From an uncultured Lachnospiraceae bacterium (GTDB lineage: Bacteria > Bacillota > Clostridia > Lachnospirales > Lachnospiraceae), in the NCBI GenBank assembly GCA_903789615.1, contig CAIFEV010000011.1, positions 17,470 through 81,469 on the forward strand: 64,000 bases of DNA, written 5' to 3'. This document shows, in pieces, positions 17,858-25,844 of this stretch. Below the pieces are notes generated by a model. That model ran no database searches and was not told the origin of the DNA. It was given only the letters and a program-made list of their open reading frames with translations. Numbering within the stretch: the first letter of the stretch is position 1; each line of letters begins with the position of its first letter. Made by a program: the position numbers and the translations under genes.

Positions 17858-19348
17858 TCACCCGTGCGGAAGTTCCCGCACATCAAGACGCAGCAGTTTC
17901 GTCGTATTCTCATCAATCAGCGCGTCCTGGCTGCGCCGCACGCCGACCGCCCAGTACACCCGGCTTCCCGCCGCAAGAAGCAGCAGACCGCTTCTTACTT
18001 CTTTCGGGACTTTCCGGTCCTTTAGCACTTTCGAAAGCGGCGCACCAGACGCCTCTCCCGTGCGGAGAAAGTCGCCTTTCCGCGGATTTCTGAGCACTAA
18101 TCCATCTTGCATTTTATCATAATCAAAGAACTTCGTGAACTCATTATCCCGGTCCCTGTCAAATTTTGCGGCAAAGCCGGCCTGCACCTCCCATCTTCCG
18201 AAGCGCAGGCGCACCGGGCCGCTCTCATCAAGCCCCGCAAGGGCGCCCTCAAGGTTCACCGGCATCTCCCGGTTCTCTTCCTGCCCCGCCTCTTCGGGAC
18301 CTCCCGGCACCTCAATGTACAGCTTTCCGTAGCTGTTTTTCACCCGCACACCATACGGAAGAATCACCTCTGACCCCGTCCGGTTCGCAAGAAGCCCCAT
18401 GACTGCCTGTATGTGCGCGGCGCCGATATCCCTCTCGTGCCCGGAAACCTTTACGAGCGCCGCAAGAAGTGCCTGTCTGGCAAGGAGCGGCGGCGCTTCC
18501 TCAAGCGTGCGGATGTCAAGCGTGACTCCTGCGTTTCCTCCGGCGGCCTGTGCCCGCGGGTCAGCCGCCTGTGCCCTGGCCAGAAGTGCCCCGCTCTGCT
18601 CACGGATCAGTTCGCCCGCCTCGGCGAGCTGTCCGGCCGCCTGTGCGATGTGCCGGACCGCCTGCGCGTTGATCTCTGAGAGGCCAGGCATCACGTCGGC
18701 GCGCAGGATGGCCCGCGCGTTGTCGCGTCCGAAATTTGTGCTGTCCGTGACGTACGGCTGGCCCTCCGCCATCAGAAATGCCTCGGTGTCCTGCCTTGTC
18801 AGGCACAGCAGCGGGCGCACGATGTCGCCTGCCTTCGGGCTCATGCCGGCCAGTCCCGTCAGCCCGGTGCCCCGCGCGAGCCGAAACAGCACCGTCTCCG
18901 CCTGGTCCGTCGCTGTGTGTGCGACCGCAATCAGCGCCCCCGGCACCGCCTCCCGCAGCGCCGCGTAGCGTAAGTTTCTGGCCGCCTCCTCGAGCGAAAT
19001 CTTCGCCCGCTTTGCCTCCCCCGGCGCATCGACCCTTTTCATGACAAATGGTACGTCAAGCCTCGCGCAGAGGTCTCTTGTAAACTCGGCGTCCGCATCG
19101 GCCTGCGCCCCGCGGATCTGGTGATGAACATGCACTGCTGTGAGACTCGGCCGCACTTCCGGCGGCATCTGCGCAAAAAGTCTGCGCAAAATAAACAGGA
19201 GGCATACCGAGTCAGCCCCGCCCGATACTCCGGCGGCAACTGCCCGGCAGCCCCCGAACAACTCCCTCTCTCTGCAGAAGTCCCGAACGGTTTTAAGGAT
19301 CTGCTCCTGTCTCTTTCCGGGACTTTCCTTTCCGCTTGTCTTATTCAT
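17858..19348 (-). CDS. tilS: tRNA(Ile)-lysidine synthase TilS
   Basis: 496 residues. It modifies C34 of the CAU-anticodon tRNA-Ile to lysidine. The ATP-pyrophosphatase P-loop is GVSGGADSVCLL at about 40, followed by HVHHQIRGAQADADAEF, AVAHTATDQAETVLFRLARGTG and the linker (RPLLCLTRQDTEAFL). The C-terminal TilS domain is present (LRNPRKGDFLRTG, KVLKDRKVPKEVR). It overlaps divIC upstream by four bases and lies just before hpt. Confidence 0.97.
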   Translation of the reverse strand: MNKTSGKESPGKRQEQILKTVRDFCRERELFGGCRAVAAGVSGGADSVCLLFILRRLFAQMPPEVRPSLTAVHVHHQIRGAQADADAEFTRDLCARLDVPFVMKRVDAPGEAKRAKISLEEAARNLRYAALREAVPGALIAVAHTATDQAETVLFRLARGTGLTGLAGMSPKAGDIVRPLLCLTRQDTEAFLMAEGQPYVTDSTNFGRDNARAILRADVMPGLSEINAQAVRHIAQAAGQLAEAGELIREQSGALLARAQAADPRAQAAGGNAGVTLDIRTLEEAPPLLARQALLAALVKVSGHERDIGAAHIQAVMGLLANRTGSEVILPYGVRVKNSYGKLYIEVPGGPEEAGQEENREMPVNLEGALAGLDESGPVRLRFGRWEVQAGFAAKFDRDRDNEFTKFFDYDKMQDGLVLRNPRKGDFLRTGEASGAPLSKVLKDRKVPKEVRSGLLLLAAGSRVYWAVGVRRSQDALIDENTTKLLRLDVRELPHG

Positions 19349-19707
19349 TGTCCGCTGACGGCGCGGAAAAGGATTTCATCCGGATACACGAGTCCGAACT
19401 TTTCCTGCGCGATTTCCTCCACGTAGCCCTGCGTCTGCATGTATTCTTCTCTGGCCCTGAGAGCTTCCTGCCGCTCTTTCTGCGCTGCAACCTGCGCGTT
19501 CAGGCTCTCGATCTGCGCCTCATACTGCTGATTCTTCGCGCGAAGCTGCAGTCCGTTTGCGACAAGAATGGCAGCCAGAAGAACGATTGCGGCAGCCGCT
19601 GCGGCACCGCCGATCTGAATGGTCCTTTTCCTGCGGCGCTTTCTGCGCTCTTTCACTTTCGCCGTGATGTATTTGCCGTGTGCCAACGGATGCCTCCTTT
19701 CCTGCAA
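19345..19707 (-). CDS. divIC: Septum formation initiator, DivIC/FtsL family
   Basis: 120 residues: a basic cytoplasmic N-terminus (KERRKRRRKR), one membrane segment (about 32-50) and an extracytoplasmic coiled coil (about 53-85; AQIESLNAQVAAQKERQEALRA), then the conserved end (YVEEIAQEKFGLVYPDEILF). It is part of the divisome. The gene overlaps tilS by four bases and sits downstream of rqcP, the same order as in Bacillus (yabO-yabP-divIC region). Confidence 0.9.
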   Translation of the reverse strand: MQERRHPLAHGKYITAKVKERRKRRRKRTIQIGGAAAAAAIVLLAAILVANGLQLRAKNQQYEAQIESLNAQVAAQKERQEALRAREEYMQTQGYVEEIAQEKFGLVYPDEILFRAVSGQ

Positions 19708-19776
19708 AGGCGTTATAAAGGCATGCCTGCGCTTTCAGCGCAGACCTGTCTTCCTATACAGACATCATAACACAAT

Positions 19777-20016
19777 TTATATGTATTCGAACATTTCGGC
19801 TGCGTCTTCTTTGTGAATTGTTTCTTTCACATCTTTGACACGCACTTTCACGTCCCGGTTTCCGAACCGGATCTCCAGCACATCGCCCGCTTTCACTTCC
19901 GCGGACGCCTTGGCCGGGCGGCCGTTTATCGTGACGCGGCCCGCGTCGCAGGCCTCATTGGCCACGGTCCGCCTCTTTATGAGGCGGGATACTTTCAGGT
20001 ATTTGTCAAGGCGCAT
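19777..20016 (-). CDS. rqcP: S4-domain RNA-binding protein RqcP
   Basis: 79 residues starting at the ATG at 20014-20016, which has AAGGAG eight bases ahead. A longer reading from 20061 would start inside a terminator-like hairpin, so I reject it. The S4 domain is plain (MRLDKYLKVSRLIKRRTVAN, GRVTINGRPAKASAEVKAGD). RqcP helps RqcH add alanine tails to stalled nascent chains on 50S subunits. Its position between HU and divIC is conserved in Firmicutes. Confidence 0.93.
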   Translation of the reverse strand: MRLDKYLKVSRLIKRRTVANEACDAGRVTINGRPAKASAEVKAGDVLEIRFGNRDVKVRVKDVKETIHKEDAAEMFEYI

Positions 20017-20044
20017 ACACAGCTCTCCTTTTCCGGTAAAGTTA

Positions 20045-20077
20045 AAAGGACTGCTGCGCATGCACGAGCAGCAGTCC
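20045..20077 (-). terminator. Terminator or attenuator between HU and rqcP
   Basis: A perfect 10-pair stem (GGACTGCTGC at 20048-20057 with GCAGCAGTCC at 20068-20077) is followed on the minus strand by four T. It probably reduces read-through from the strong HU promoter into rqcP. Confidence 0.65.
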
Positions 20078-20115
20078 CATCTTCACGTCTCTTTTGTATC
20101 GGTCCGCCTTCTGAC

Positions 20116-20391
20116 TCAGGCGTTGACAGCGTCCTTCAGTGCCTTGCCAGGTCTGAACTTCGGTGCCTTCACGGCCGCAATGGTGATGGTCTTTCCTGTC
20201 TGCGGGTTCTTGCCGGTTCTCTCCGATCTGTCGATTACTTCAAAGGAACCGAACCCGATCATCTGAACCTTCTCGCCCCTGACAAGAGCATCTGTGACCA
20301 CTTCGGAAAATGCATTCAGAAAGCTCTCGCAGTCCTTTTTGGTGAGTTTTGTTTTCGCGGCAATTTCCGCCGTCAGCTCCGTCTTGTTCAT
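20116..20391 (-). CDS. hup: DNA-binding protein HU
   Basis: 91 residues, normal length. HU is the abundant nucleoid protein that bends DNA. The start (MNKTELTAEIAAKTKLTKKD), the core (GEKVQMIGFGSFEV) and the DNA-contacting arm (RTGKNPQTGKTI) ending in PKFRPGKALKDAV are all typical. A consensus promoter lies upstream, and the gene ends in a hairpin before rqcP. It precedes rqcP, as in many Firmicutes. Confidence 0.97.
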   Translation of the reverse strand: MNKTELTAEIAAKTKLTKKDCESFLNAFSEVVTDALVRGEKVQMIGFGSFEVIDRSERTGKNPQTGKTITIAAVKAPKFRPGKALKDAVNA

Positions 20392-20445
20392 GTTGTAAAA
20401 ACTCTCCTTAATCGCTTAAATTCGCTATTTCAAGCACTTATTGAA

Positions 20446-20474
20446 TATATATCATTCCCCATCTCACTTGTCAA
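20446..20474 (-). promoter_or_regulatory. Predicted promoter of hup
   Basis: The minus strand has TTGACA (20469-20474), 17 bases, then TATATA (20446-20451; shifting by two gives TATATT). Its -35 shares five base pairs with the -35 of the rightward promoter. Confidence 0.65.
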
Positions 20475-20496
20475 CATCGGCTCCGGATTCTATAAT
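20468..20496 (+). promoter_or_regulatory. Predicted promoter of the GltD-like oxidoreductase
   Basis: TTGTCA (20468-20473), a 17-base spacer and a perfect TATAAT (20491-20496) lie 86 bases ahead of the start codon. Confidence 0.8.
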
Positions 20497-20582
20497 AAAT
20501 AATTACAACCGATATGTATTTCGTGAACGGATTCCGGAACAATTTTCTTGCCAATTTAGCATATCTGTGAAAGGAACTCACT

Positions 20583-21854
20583 ATGTCTCTCCATGTACTT
20601 GACGAAGCTTCCCGCTGTCTGCAGTGTAAGAATCCCAGATGCAGGGAGGGCTGCCCGATTCACACAGACATCCCGACTGCGATCCGTCTGCTGCGGGAGG
20701 GAAAGTTAAATGAAGCCGGCTGGATGCTCTTTGAGAACAACCCGCTCACCACGGTCTGCTCGCTCATCTGCAACCACGAAAATCAGTGCGAGGGTCACTG
20801 CATACGCGGCATCAAGGGGGCACCCGTACATTTCTCAATCATTGAAAACTACATCTCCGAGACATACGCCAATCAGATGACCAAGGGGCCCAGCATCAAG
20901 AACGGACAGCGGGTTGCCATCATCGGATCGGGACCGGCGGGGCTCACGATCGCTGTCATCCTGCAGCGCTACGGGTATGATGTGACCATTTTCGAGGGCA
21001 AGGACAAGATCGGCGGTGTCCTGCGCTACGGCATCCCGGAATTCCGTCTGCCCAAATCGGTGCTCGACGACTTCGAGTACCGCCACCTGCGCATGAAGGA
21101 CATCAAGATCCGCCCCAACACGACGATCGGCACGGCCATCACCATCAGCGATATCTTCCGGGACGGGTACAGTTCCATCTTCATCGGGACCGGCGTGTGG
21201 AAACCGAATGTCCTGCACATCAAGGGCGAGACTTTCGGCAATGTGCACTTCGGCATCAACTATCTGAACAACCCGGACAGCTATCACCTCGGCAGCCGTG
21301 TAAGTGTCATCGGCGCCGGGAACGCCGCCATGGATGTGGCCCGCACCGCGATCCGCAAGGGCGTGCGGCACCTGACCTGTTTCTCGCTCACGAAAAAAAT
21401 AGCCGCGAGTCAGCATGAGTTCAGCTACGCGCAGCTGGAAGGTGTGGATTTCGAGTACAACTGGAAACCCGTCCAGATTCAGGATGACGGCGTGATCTTC
21501 CGGAAGATCGAAGAAAAGGAAGACGGGACGCTTGAGGAGATTCCGGACAGCGACAAGTTCTTCCCGTCTGACTCCGTGATCATCTCCATCAGCCAGGGCC
21601 CGCAGAACCGCCTCGTCAACACGACGCGCGGCCTGCACACCAACGACCGCGGCCTTCTGGAGGCCGACGACACCGGCCACACCTCCGTGCCCGGAATCTT
21701 TGCGTCCGGCGACGTCGTCGCCGGTGCCCGCACCGTTGTCGAAGCCGTCGCTCACTCCAAGATCGTGGCCGAATCCATGCACCATTATATGCAGGGCCTG
21801 AAAAGCGGCGCGACGCACCTGCCGACCGAAGAAGAACTGGATCGGACAAGATGA
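20583..21854 (+). CDS. NAD(P)-dependent oxidoreductase, glutamate synthase small-subunit type (GltD-like)
   Basis: 423 residues. The N-terminal domain carries the Cys pattern for two 4Fe-4S clusters (CLQCKNPRCREGCPIH, CSLICNHENQCEGHC). It is followed by an FAD-binding Rossmann motif (VAIIGSGPAGLT at about 120), an NAD(P) Rossmann motif (VSVIGAGNAAMDVART) and a C-terminal FAD contact (GIFASGDVVAGARTVVEAV). The group includes GltD, PreT and the electron-bifurcating NfnB. No large subunit is next to it, so it may act alone or with a subunit coded elsewhere. AAGGAA lies seven bases before the ATG. It is transcribed alone from a consensus promoter. Confidence 0.88.
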   Translation: MSLHVLDEASRCLQCKNPRCREGCPIHTDIPTAIRLLREGKLNEAGWMLFENNPLTTVCSLICNHENQCEGHCIRGIKGAPVHFSIIENYISETYANQMTKGPSIKNGQRVAIIGSGPAGLTIAVILQRYGYDVTIFEGKDKIGGVLRYGIPEFRLPKSVLDDFEYRHLRMKDIKIRPNTTIGTAITISDIFRDGYSSIFIGTGVWKPNVLHIKGETFGNVHFGINYLNNPDSYHLGSRVSVIGAGNAAMDVARTAIRKGVRHLTCFSLTKKIAASQHEFSYAQLEGVDFEYNWKPVQIQDDGVIFRKIEEKEDGTLEEIPDSDKFFPSDSVIISISQGPQNRLVNTTRGLHTNDRGLLEADDTGHTSVPGIFASGDVVAGARTVVEAVAHSKIVAESMHHYMQGLKSGATHLPTEEELDRTR

Positions 21855-21881
21855 AGAGACGGTTTACCCTTCCGTCTCTTC
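21853..21881. terminator. Inverted repeat between convergent genes
   Basis: A perfect 10-pair stem (GAAGAGACGG with CCGTCTCTTC, 9-base loop) starts at the GltD-like stop codon and extends into the last codons of the leftward gene. No T-run follows on either side. It may act on both transcripts. Confidence 0.45.
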
Positions 21882-22493
21882 ATCCAGAAACAGTTCCCGG
21901 AAGTAGGGGAGTGTCTCCACCCAGCGGCAGTACTCGTGCCACTCTTCCAGCTTGTGATTTCGTCTGGCGAAGTACTGGTTCACGAGGGTCTCGTAATTCA
22001 GTGTGACGGTGCGCATCTGGTTGTAGCTCTCCGGAAGAAGCTGGATCATGTCGTACCAGAGCTGCTTGTCCTTTGTCTGCACATACTGGCCGCGGATCTC
22101 CTCAAGGTACGCGATCACGCTGTCCAGCATTGAAAGCGTCTTCTCGTCCATGTGGTCATGGGAGAAGTCGTCCCGCTCAAACGGTTTCGCGTGGATCTTG
22201 TGCATCGTGGACGTGGAGTTGGCCACGGTCGCAATCTTGTACGTGTCGAATTCTTTCCACCAGTAGATCGGCGCCGTGATGTCAACCGACACGAAGATCT
22301 GGCGGATGAACTTGCGGTGGTCGCTCCCGGCCCGAGCCAGGCGCTTCGCGAGATCCAGGTCATTGGGCCCGAAGGTGAATGTCCCGTCTGGAGCCGTGTG
22401 GCTGTCGCTTCTGCTCCAGCTGTTCAACGGATTTCTGGCTCCCCGCATGGCGTTCTCGAAATTCATGACGGCCGTACGCTCCATCTTTATCAT
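21864..22493 (-). CDS. Uncharacterised protein, possibly ThyX-like
   Basis: 209 residues, soluble, rich in aromatic residues. The central block (IRQIFVSVDITAPIYWWK, then KIATVANSTSTMHKIH) and the C-terminal block (WYDMIQLLPESYNQMRTV, ARRNHKLEEWHEYC) look strongly conserved. The spacing around ANSTSTMH is reminiscent of the substrate loop of the flavin-dependent thymidylate synthase ThyX, whose RHR motif is absent here; I offer that only as a distant possibility. The start at 22493 has GGAG nine bases ahead. It stands alone between a terminator-like hairpin after scrB and the GltD-like gene, with which it converges. Confidence 0.6.
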   Translation of the reverse strand: MIKMERTAVMNFENAMRGARNPLNSWSRSDSHTAPDGTFTFGPNDLDLAKRLARAGSDHRKFIRQIFVSVDITAPIYWWKEFDTYKIATVANSTSTMHKIHAKPFERDDFSHDHMDEKTLSMLDSVIAYLEEIRGQYVQTKDKQLWYDMIQLLPESYNQMRTVTLNYETLVNQYFARRNHKLEEWHEYCRWVETLPYFRELFLDEETEG

Positions 22494-22534
22494 TATGGTC
22501 TTCTCCTTTTTTTGTTTCCGTTACATAGTAAATT

Positions 22535-22558
22535 GCGGGAGCGCCTAAGCTCTCCCGC
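22535..22558 (-). terminator. Hairpin after the sucrose operon
   Basis: A ten-pair stem with one mismatch (GCGGGAGAGC against GCGCTCCCGC) and a 4-base loop lies 24 bases past scrB; the minus strand then reads AATTTACT, a weak T-tract. Confidence 0.45.
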
Positions 22559-22581
22559 ATGTCTTTCTCATTCCCTGCGCA

Positions 22582-23940
22582 TTACACGTTCAGCTCATAG
22601 ATGCGCCCCGAGAGGCCCCTGCCGTACGTGTGAAGCGGCAGCGCACTCTGCGGATAAATCCTGGTCGTAAAGACTTCCTCTCCGTCGTTGACGAAGATTT
22701 CCGCCGAGGAGACGTCGACCACAATATCAAGCTTCTGTACATCCCCCACAATGGCGCGTCTGCCCGAGCGGCCGGCGCCGATGCTGTTTCCCCAGTTTGT
22801 GAAGAGCAGCGCCATGCGGCCCTGCGCCTGCGAGTAATGCAGCTCCATGTCGCCGAAACGCACGGAGAAATCGCCTCCCGCATTTTCCAGTTCCGCGTGA
22901 AAGCAGCTGTACGGACGGCTGTCTGTCCCCGGGATGATTTCCCCGGCCGCGCCGTGAAGCATCCCGATCTCCGGGATAAGCCGCTGCGCGATCCGCGTCC
23001 GGCCGTCCTTCTCATAAACTTCCAGCACGCGGGGAAGGGTCAGCATGTGCTGCCAGCCGGCCTCCGTGGACGGATTCGGGAACGGGCTGTCGGACATTCC
23101 CATCCAGCCGATGAAGAGCCGGCGCCCCTGCTCGTCCACAAAGCTCTGCGGCGCATAGAAGTCAAAGCCTCTGTCCCATTCCGTGAAATCCTGCAGCTTT
23201 CCGTCCTGAAGCGTGAAATACCCGGACTGATAGATGTTGTTGTAAAGAATCCCATCTGCTCTGACTCCCTGCGGGCAGACGGACAGAAATCTCCTGCCGT
23301 CCAGCGTAAAGAGATCCGGGCACTCCCACATGTAGCCGAACGGCTCCTGTGTGGTGAGAACTTTTTCCGTCTTCCAGTGCTCCGAGTCTTCTGATGCGAA
23401 CAGGACCGCCTCGCCCTTGTCCGCCTTTGTGCGGGCGCCGAGCACCATGTAGTACTTTCCGTCTTCCTTCCAGACCTTCGGGTCGCGGATGTGGCAGCTG
23501 ATGTTGGCCGGATAGTCGGCATTGGTCATGACCGTCTTCTTCGGGGTAAAGGTGCTGCCGCCGTCGCGGCTCTCCACAAGGATCGTGTTGGAGAGCCGTC
23601 CGGCCGTCGTGTAGTCATAATCGCCCGGCAGCTTCACGTTGCCGGTGTAATACAGTTTCATCACGCCGTTTTCGATCAGCGCCGAGCCCGAGTACGCCCC
23701 GTCCCGGTCTGCTCTTGTGTCCGGCGCAATGGGCGCACCTTTAAACTCCCAGTGCAGAAGATCCTTCGAGACGCTGTGCCCCCAGAAAACCCTGCCGCTG
23801 CCGTCGGCTGCGTCCGGCCGGTACTGATAGAACGCGTGATAGACGCCGTCTGTCTGGCACAGGCCGTTCGGGTCATTAACCCAGCCGCCATTCTGCGGAA
23901 AAATGTGAAACTTCGGGTTCCATTTGCTGTCGGTAATCAT
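22582..23940 (-). CDS. scrB: Sucrose-6-phosphate hydrolase, GH32
   Basis: 452 residues. It cleaves sucrose-6-phosphate, the product of the adjacent PTS, into glucose-6-phosphate and fructose. The GH32 signatures are all present: the nucleophile Asp in WVNDPNGL at about 22, the transition-state Asp in RDPKVW, the acid/base Glu in WECPDLF, and FYAPQSF. A C-terminal beta-sandwich follows. No signal peptide is seen, so it is cytoplasmic. Its start overlaps the PTS stop codon as TAATG. It is the third gene of scrR-EIIBCA-scrB. Confidence 0.94.
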   Translation of the reverse strand: MITDSKWNPKFHIFPQNGGWVNDPNGLCQTDGVYHAFYQYRPDAADGSGRVFWGHSVSKDLLHWEFKGAPIAPDTRADRDGAYSGSALIENGVMKLYYTGNVKLPGDYDYTTAGRLSNTILVESRDGGSTFTPKKTVMTNADYPANISCHIRDPKVWKEDGKYYMVLGARTKADKGEAVLFASEDSEHWKTEKVLTTQEPFGYMWECPDLFTLDGRRFLSVCPQGVRADGILYNNIYQSGYFTLQDGKLQDFTEWDRGFDFYAPQSFVDEQGRRLFIGWMGMSDSPFPNPSTEAGWQHMLTLPRVLEVYEKDGRTRIAQRLIPEIGMLHGAAGEIIPGTDSRPYSCFHAELENAGGDFSVRFGDMELHYSQAQGRMALLFTNWGNSIGAGRSGRRAIVGDVQKLDIVVDVSSAEIFVNDGEEVFTTRIYPQSALPLHTYGRGLSGRIYELNV

Positions 23941-25844
23941 TATTTCTCCACCACGATGCTGTCATTTTCCACGCGGACGTCTTTAAAGTCGTCCACGTTG
24001 GTCACTACCATCGGCGTCACCGTCTTGAGTCCGGCCGCCTGAATCTGCGCAAGATCGGCCGTCATCAGGACGTCGCCCTTCTTAAAGTGTGCCTGATCCT
24101 CCACCTTATAGGCAAACGGCTTTCCGCCGAGTCCCACGGTGTCCAGGCCCACATGGATCAGGACTTCCGCGCCCAGATCCGAGCGGATCGCGATCGCATG
24201 TCCCGAGTCAAAGAGCATCAGAACGGAACCGTCAAACGGGGCCCGCACCGTGCCGTCCGTCGGGCTGACGGCGATGCCCTTTCCGAGCGCCTCCGAGGCA
24301 AATGTCTCGTCCGGCGCCTCGGTGACCGGAATCACGGCTCCGCTCATCGGAGCCGGGATCACTTCCGTAAAATGTTCATCCTTTTCGACCGCCGGTGTCG
24401 GATTTTCCTCCACCGCCTCCGCCGCTTTTCCGGCTTCAACGGCCGCGCCGTCCGGATTCTCATCCTCCGGCTTCAGTCCGAGCGCCCAGGAGATCGCAAA
24501 CGACACGGCAAAGGCAACCGCCATATCCAGCGCGTATCCCGCGATCGTCTCCGTGGTGATCAGGAATCCGAAGATACCGGTGATGCCGTATGCCGTCGCG
24601 TACACGCCGGTGATGGAGCCGACCATGGCGCCGGCGGCACCGCCGATCATGCCGGCGATGAACGGTCTGCGGTAGCGGACGTTGACACCGAAGATGGCCG
24701 GCTCGGTGATTCCCAGGAACGCGGAAAGGGATGCCGGAAGTGCCATCTCCTTGATCTTTTTGTTTCTTGTCTTCAGTGCGATGGCAAGCGCCGCGCCGCC
24801 CTGCGCAACGTTGGCGGCCGTCGCGATCGGCATCCAGATATTGCGGCCGCTCGCGGAGATCATCTCCGCCTCAATCGCATTGTACATATGGTGCAGACCT
24901 GCGACAACCGTGACGGCATAAATGGCGCCGACCACCATTGCGCCGAATCCGAACGGAATCGTGATGAGCCACTGCACACCGGCGAGCACCCAGGTCTCGA
25001 GCTGTCCGAAGATCGGTCCGATGACGGCAATGGTCAGGAAACCGGTCACCATGACGGATACCAGCGGCGTCACGAACAGGTCGATCATCTCCGGGACGAC
25101 CTTGTGAAGCCTCTTCTCAATGGAAGCCAGCACAAACACGGCGATGACGACCGGGATCACATGTCCCTGGTAGCCGACCTGGTTCACGTTGTACAGCCCG
25201 AAGATGCTCCATGTCTTCATCGTTCCGTTTGCGATGGCTTCCGCCGCCGACCATGCGTTGGTCAGGTTCGGGTGAACCATGATCATGCCGATGACGGCGC
25301 CGAGGAAGATGTTCGCACCGAACACCTTGGCCGCCGACACGGCGATGAGAATCGGCAGGAACGTAAACGCGACGTTGGCGAACATATCCAGCATCGAGTA
25401 GATGTCGGTCGTCTGGAAGGCCGGAACTGCTTTGCCGATGCCCTCCACCAGTCCCATCATCAGGCCCGATGCCACGATGGCCGGAATGATCGGGACGAAT
25501 ACATCGCCCAGCGTCTTCACCAGCCGCAGGAAGAAGTTCTGCTTCTGTGCCGCAGCCGCCTTGACATCATCCTTCGTGCCGGCTTCGATCCCGGCCTCTT
25601 TGATGAATTCATCGAAAACCTTGTTGACCGTACCGGTCCCGAAAATGACCTGCAGCTGTCCGGAGGCCTCGAACACGCCCTTAACGCCGTCGATCGCCTC
25701 CACCTTTTTCTTGTCGGCCTTGCTGTTGTCCGCCACCACAAGGCGCAGCCTCGTGGCGCAGTGCGCGGCGGAGACGAGATTCCCCTTCCCGCCTATACAC
25801 ACAAGGACCTCGTGTGCGGATTTCCCATAATCCATACTTTTCAC
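23940..25844 (-). CDS. scrA: Sucrose-type PTS permease, EIIBCA
   Basis: 634 residues with all three PTS modules fused. EIIB (about 1-90) has the phosphorylated Cys in SAAHCATRLRLVV. EIIC (about 105-460) has about ten membrane segments and the GITEPAIFGVN signature of glucose-family permeases. EIIA (about 500-634) has the phosphorylated His in LIHVGLDTV. With scrB and a LacI regulator beside it, sucrose is the likely substrate, although beta-glucoside and trehalose permeases share the layout. The start is either a GTG overlapping the scrR stop (AGGAGG ahead of it) or an ATG three codons later. Confidence 0.9.
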   Translation of the reverse strand: MKSMDYGKSAHEVLVCIGGKGNLVSAAHCATRLRLVVADNSKADKKKVEAIDGVKGVFEASGQLQVIFGTGTVNKVFDEFIKEAGIEAGTKDDVKAAAAQKQNFFLRLVKTLGDVFVPIIPAIVASGLMMGLVEGIGKAVPAFQTTDIYSMLDMFANVAFTFLPILIAVSAAKVFGANIFLGAVIGMIMVHPNLTNAWSAAEAIANGTMKTWSIFGLYNVNQVGYQGHVIPVVIAVFVLASIEKRLHKVVPEMIDLFVTPLVSVMVTGFLTIAVIGPIFGQLETWVLAGVQWLITIPFGFGAMVVGAIYAVTVVAGLHHMYNAIEAEMISASGRNIWMPIATAANVAQGGAALAIALKTRNKKIKEMALPASLSAFLGITEPAIFGVNVRYRRPFIAGMIGGAAGAMVGSITGVYATAYGITGIFGFLITTETIAGYALDMAVAFAVSFAISWALGLKPEDENPDGAAVEAGKAAEAVEENPTPAVEKDEHFTEVIPAPMSGAVIPVTEAPDETFASEALGKGIAVSPTDGTVRAPFDGSVLMLFDSGHAIAIRSDLGAEVLIHVGLDTVGLGGKPFAYKVEDQAHFKKGDVLMTADLAQIQAAGLKTVTPMVVTNVDDFKDVRVENDSIVVEK

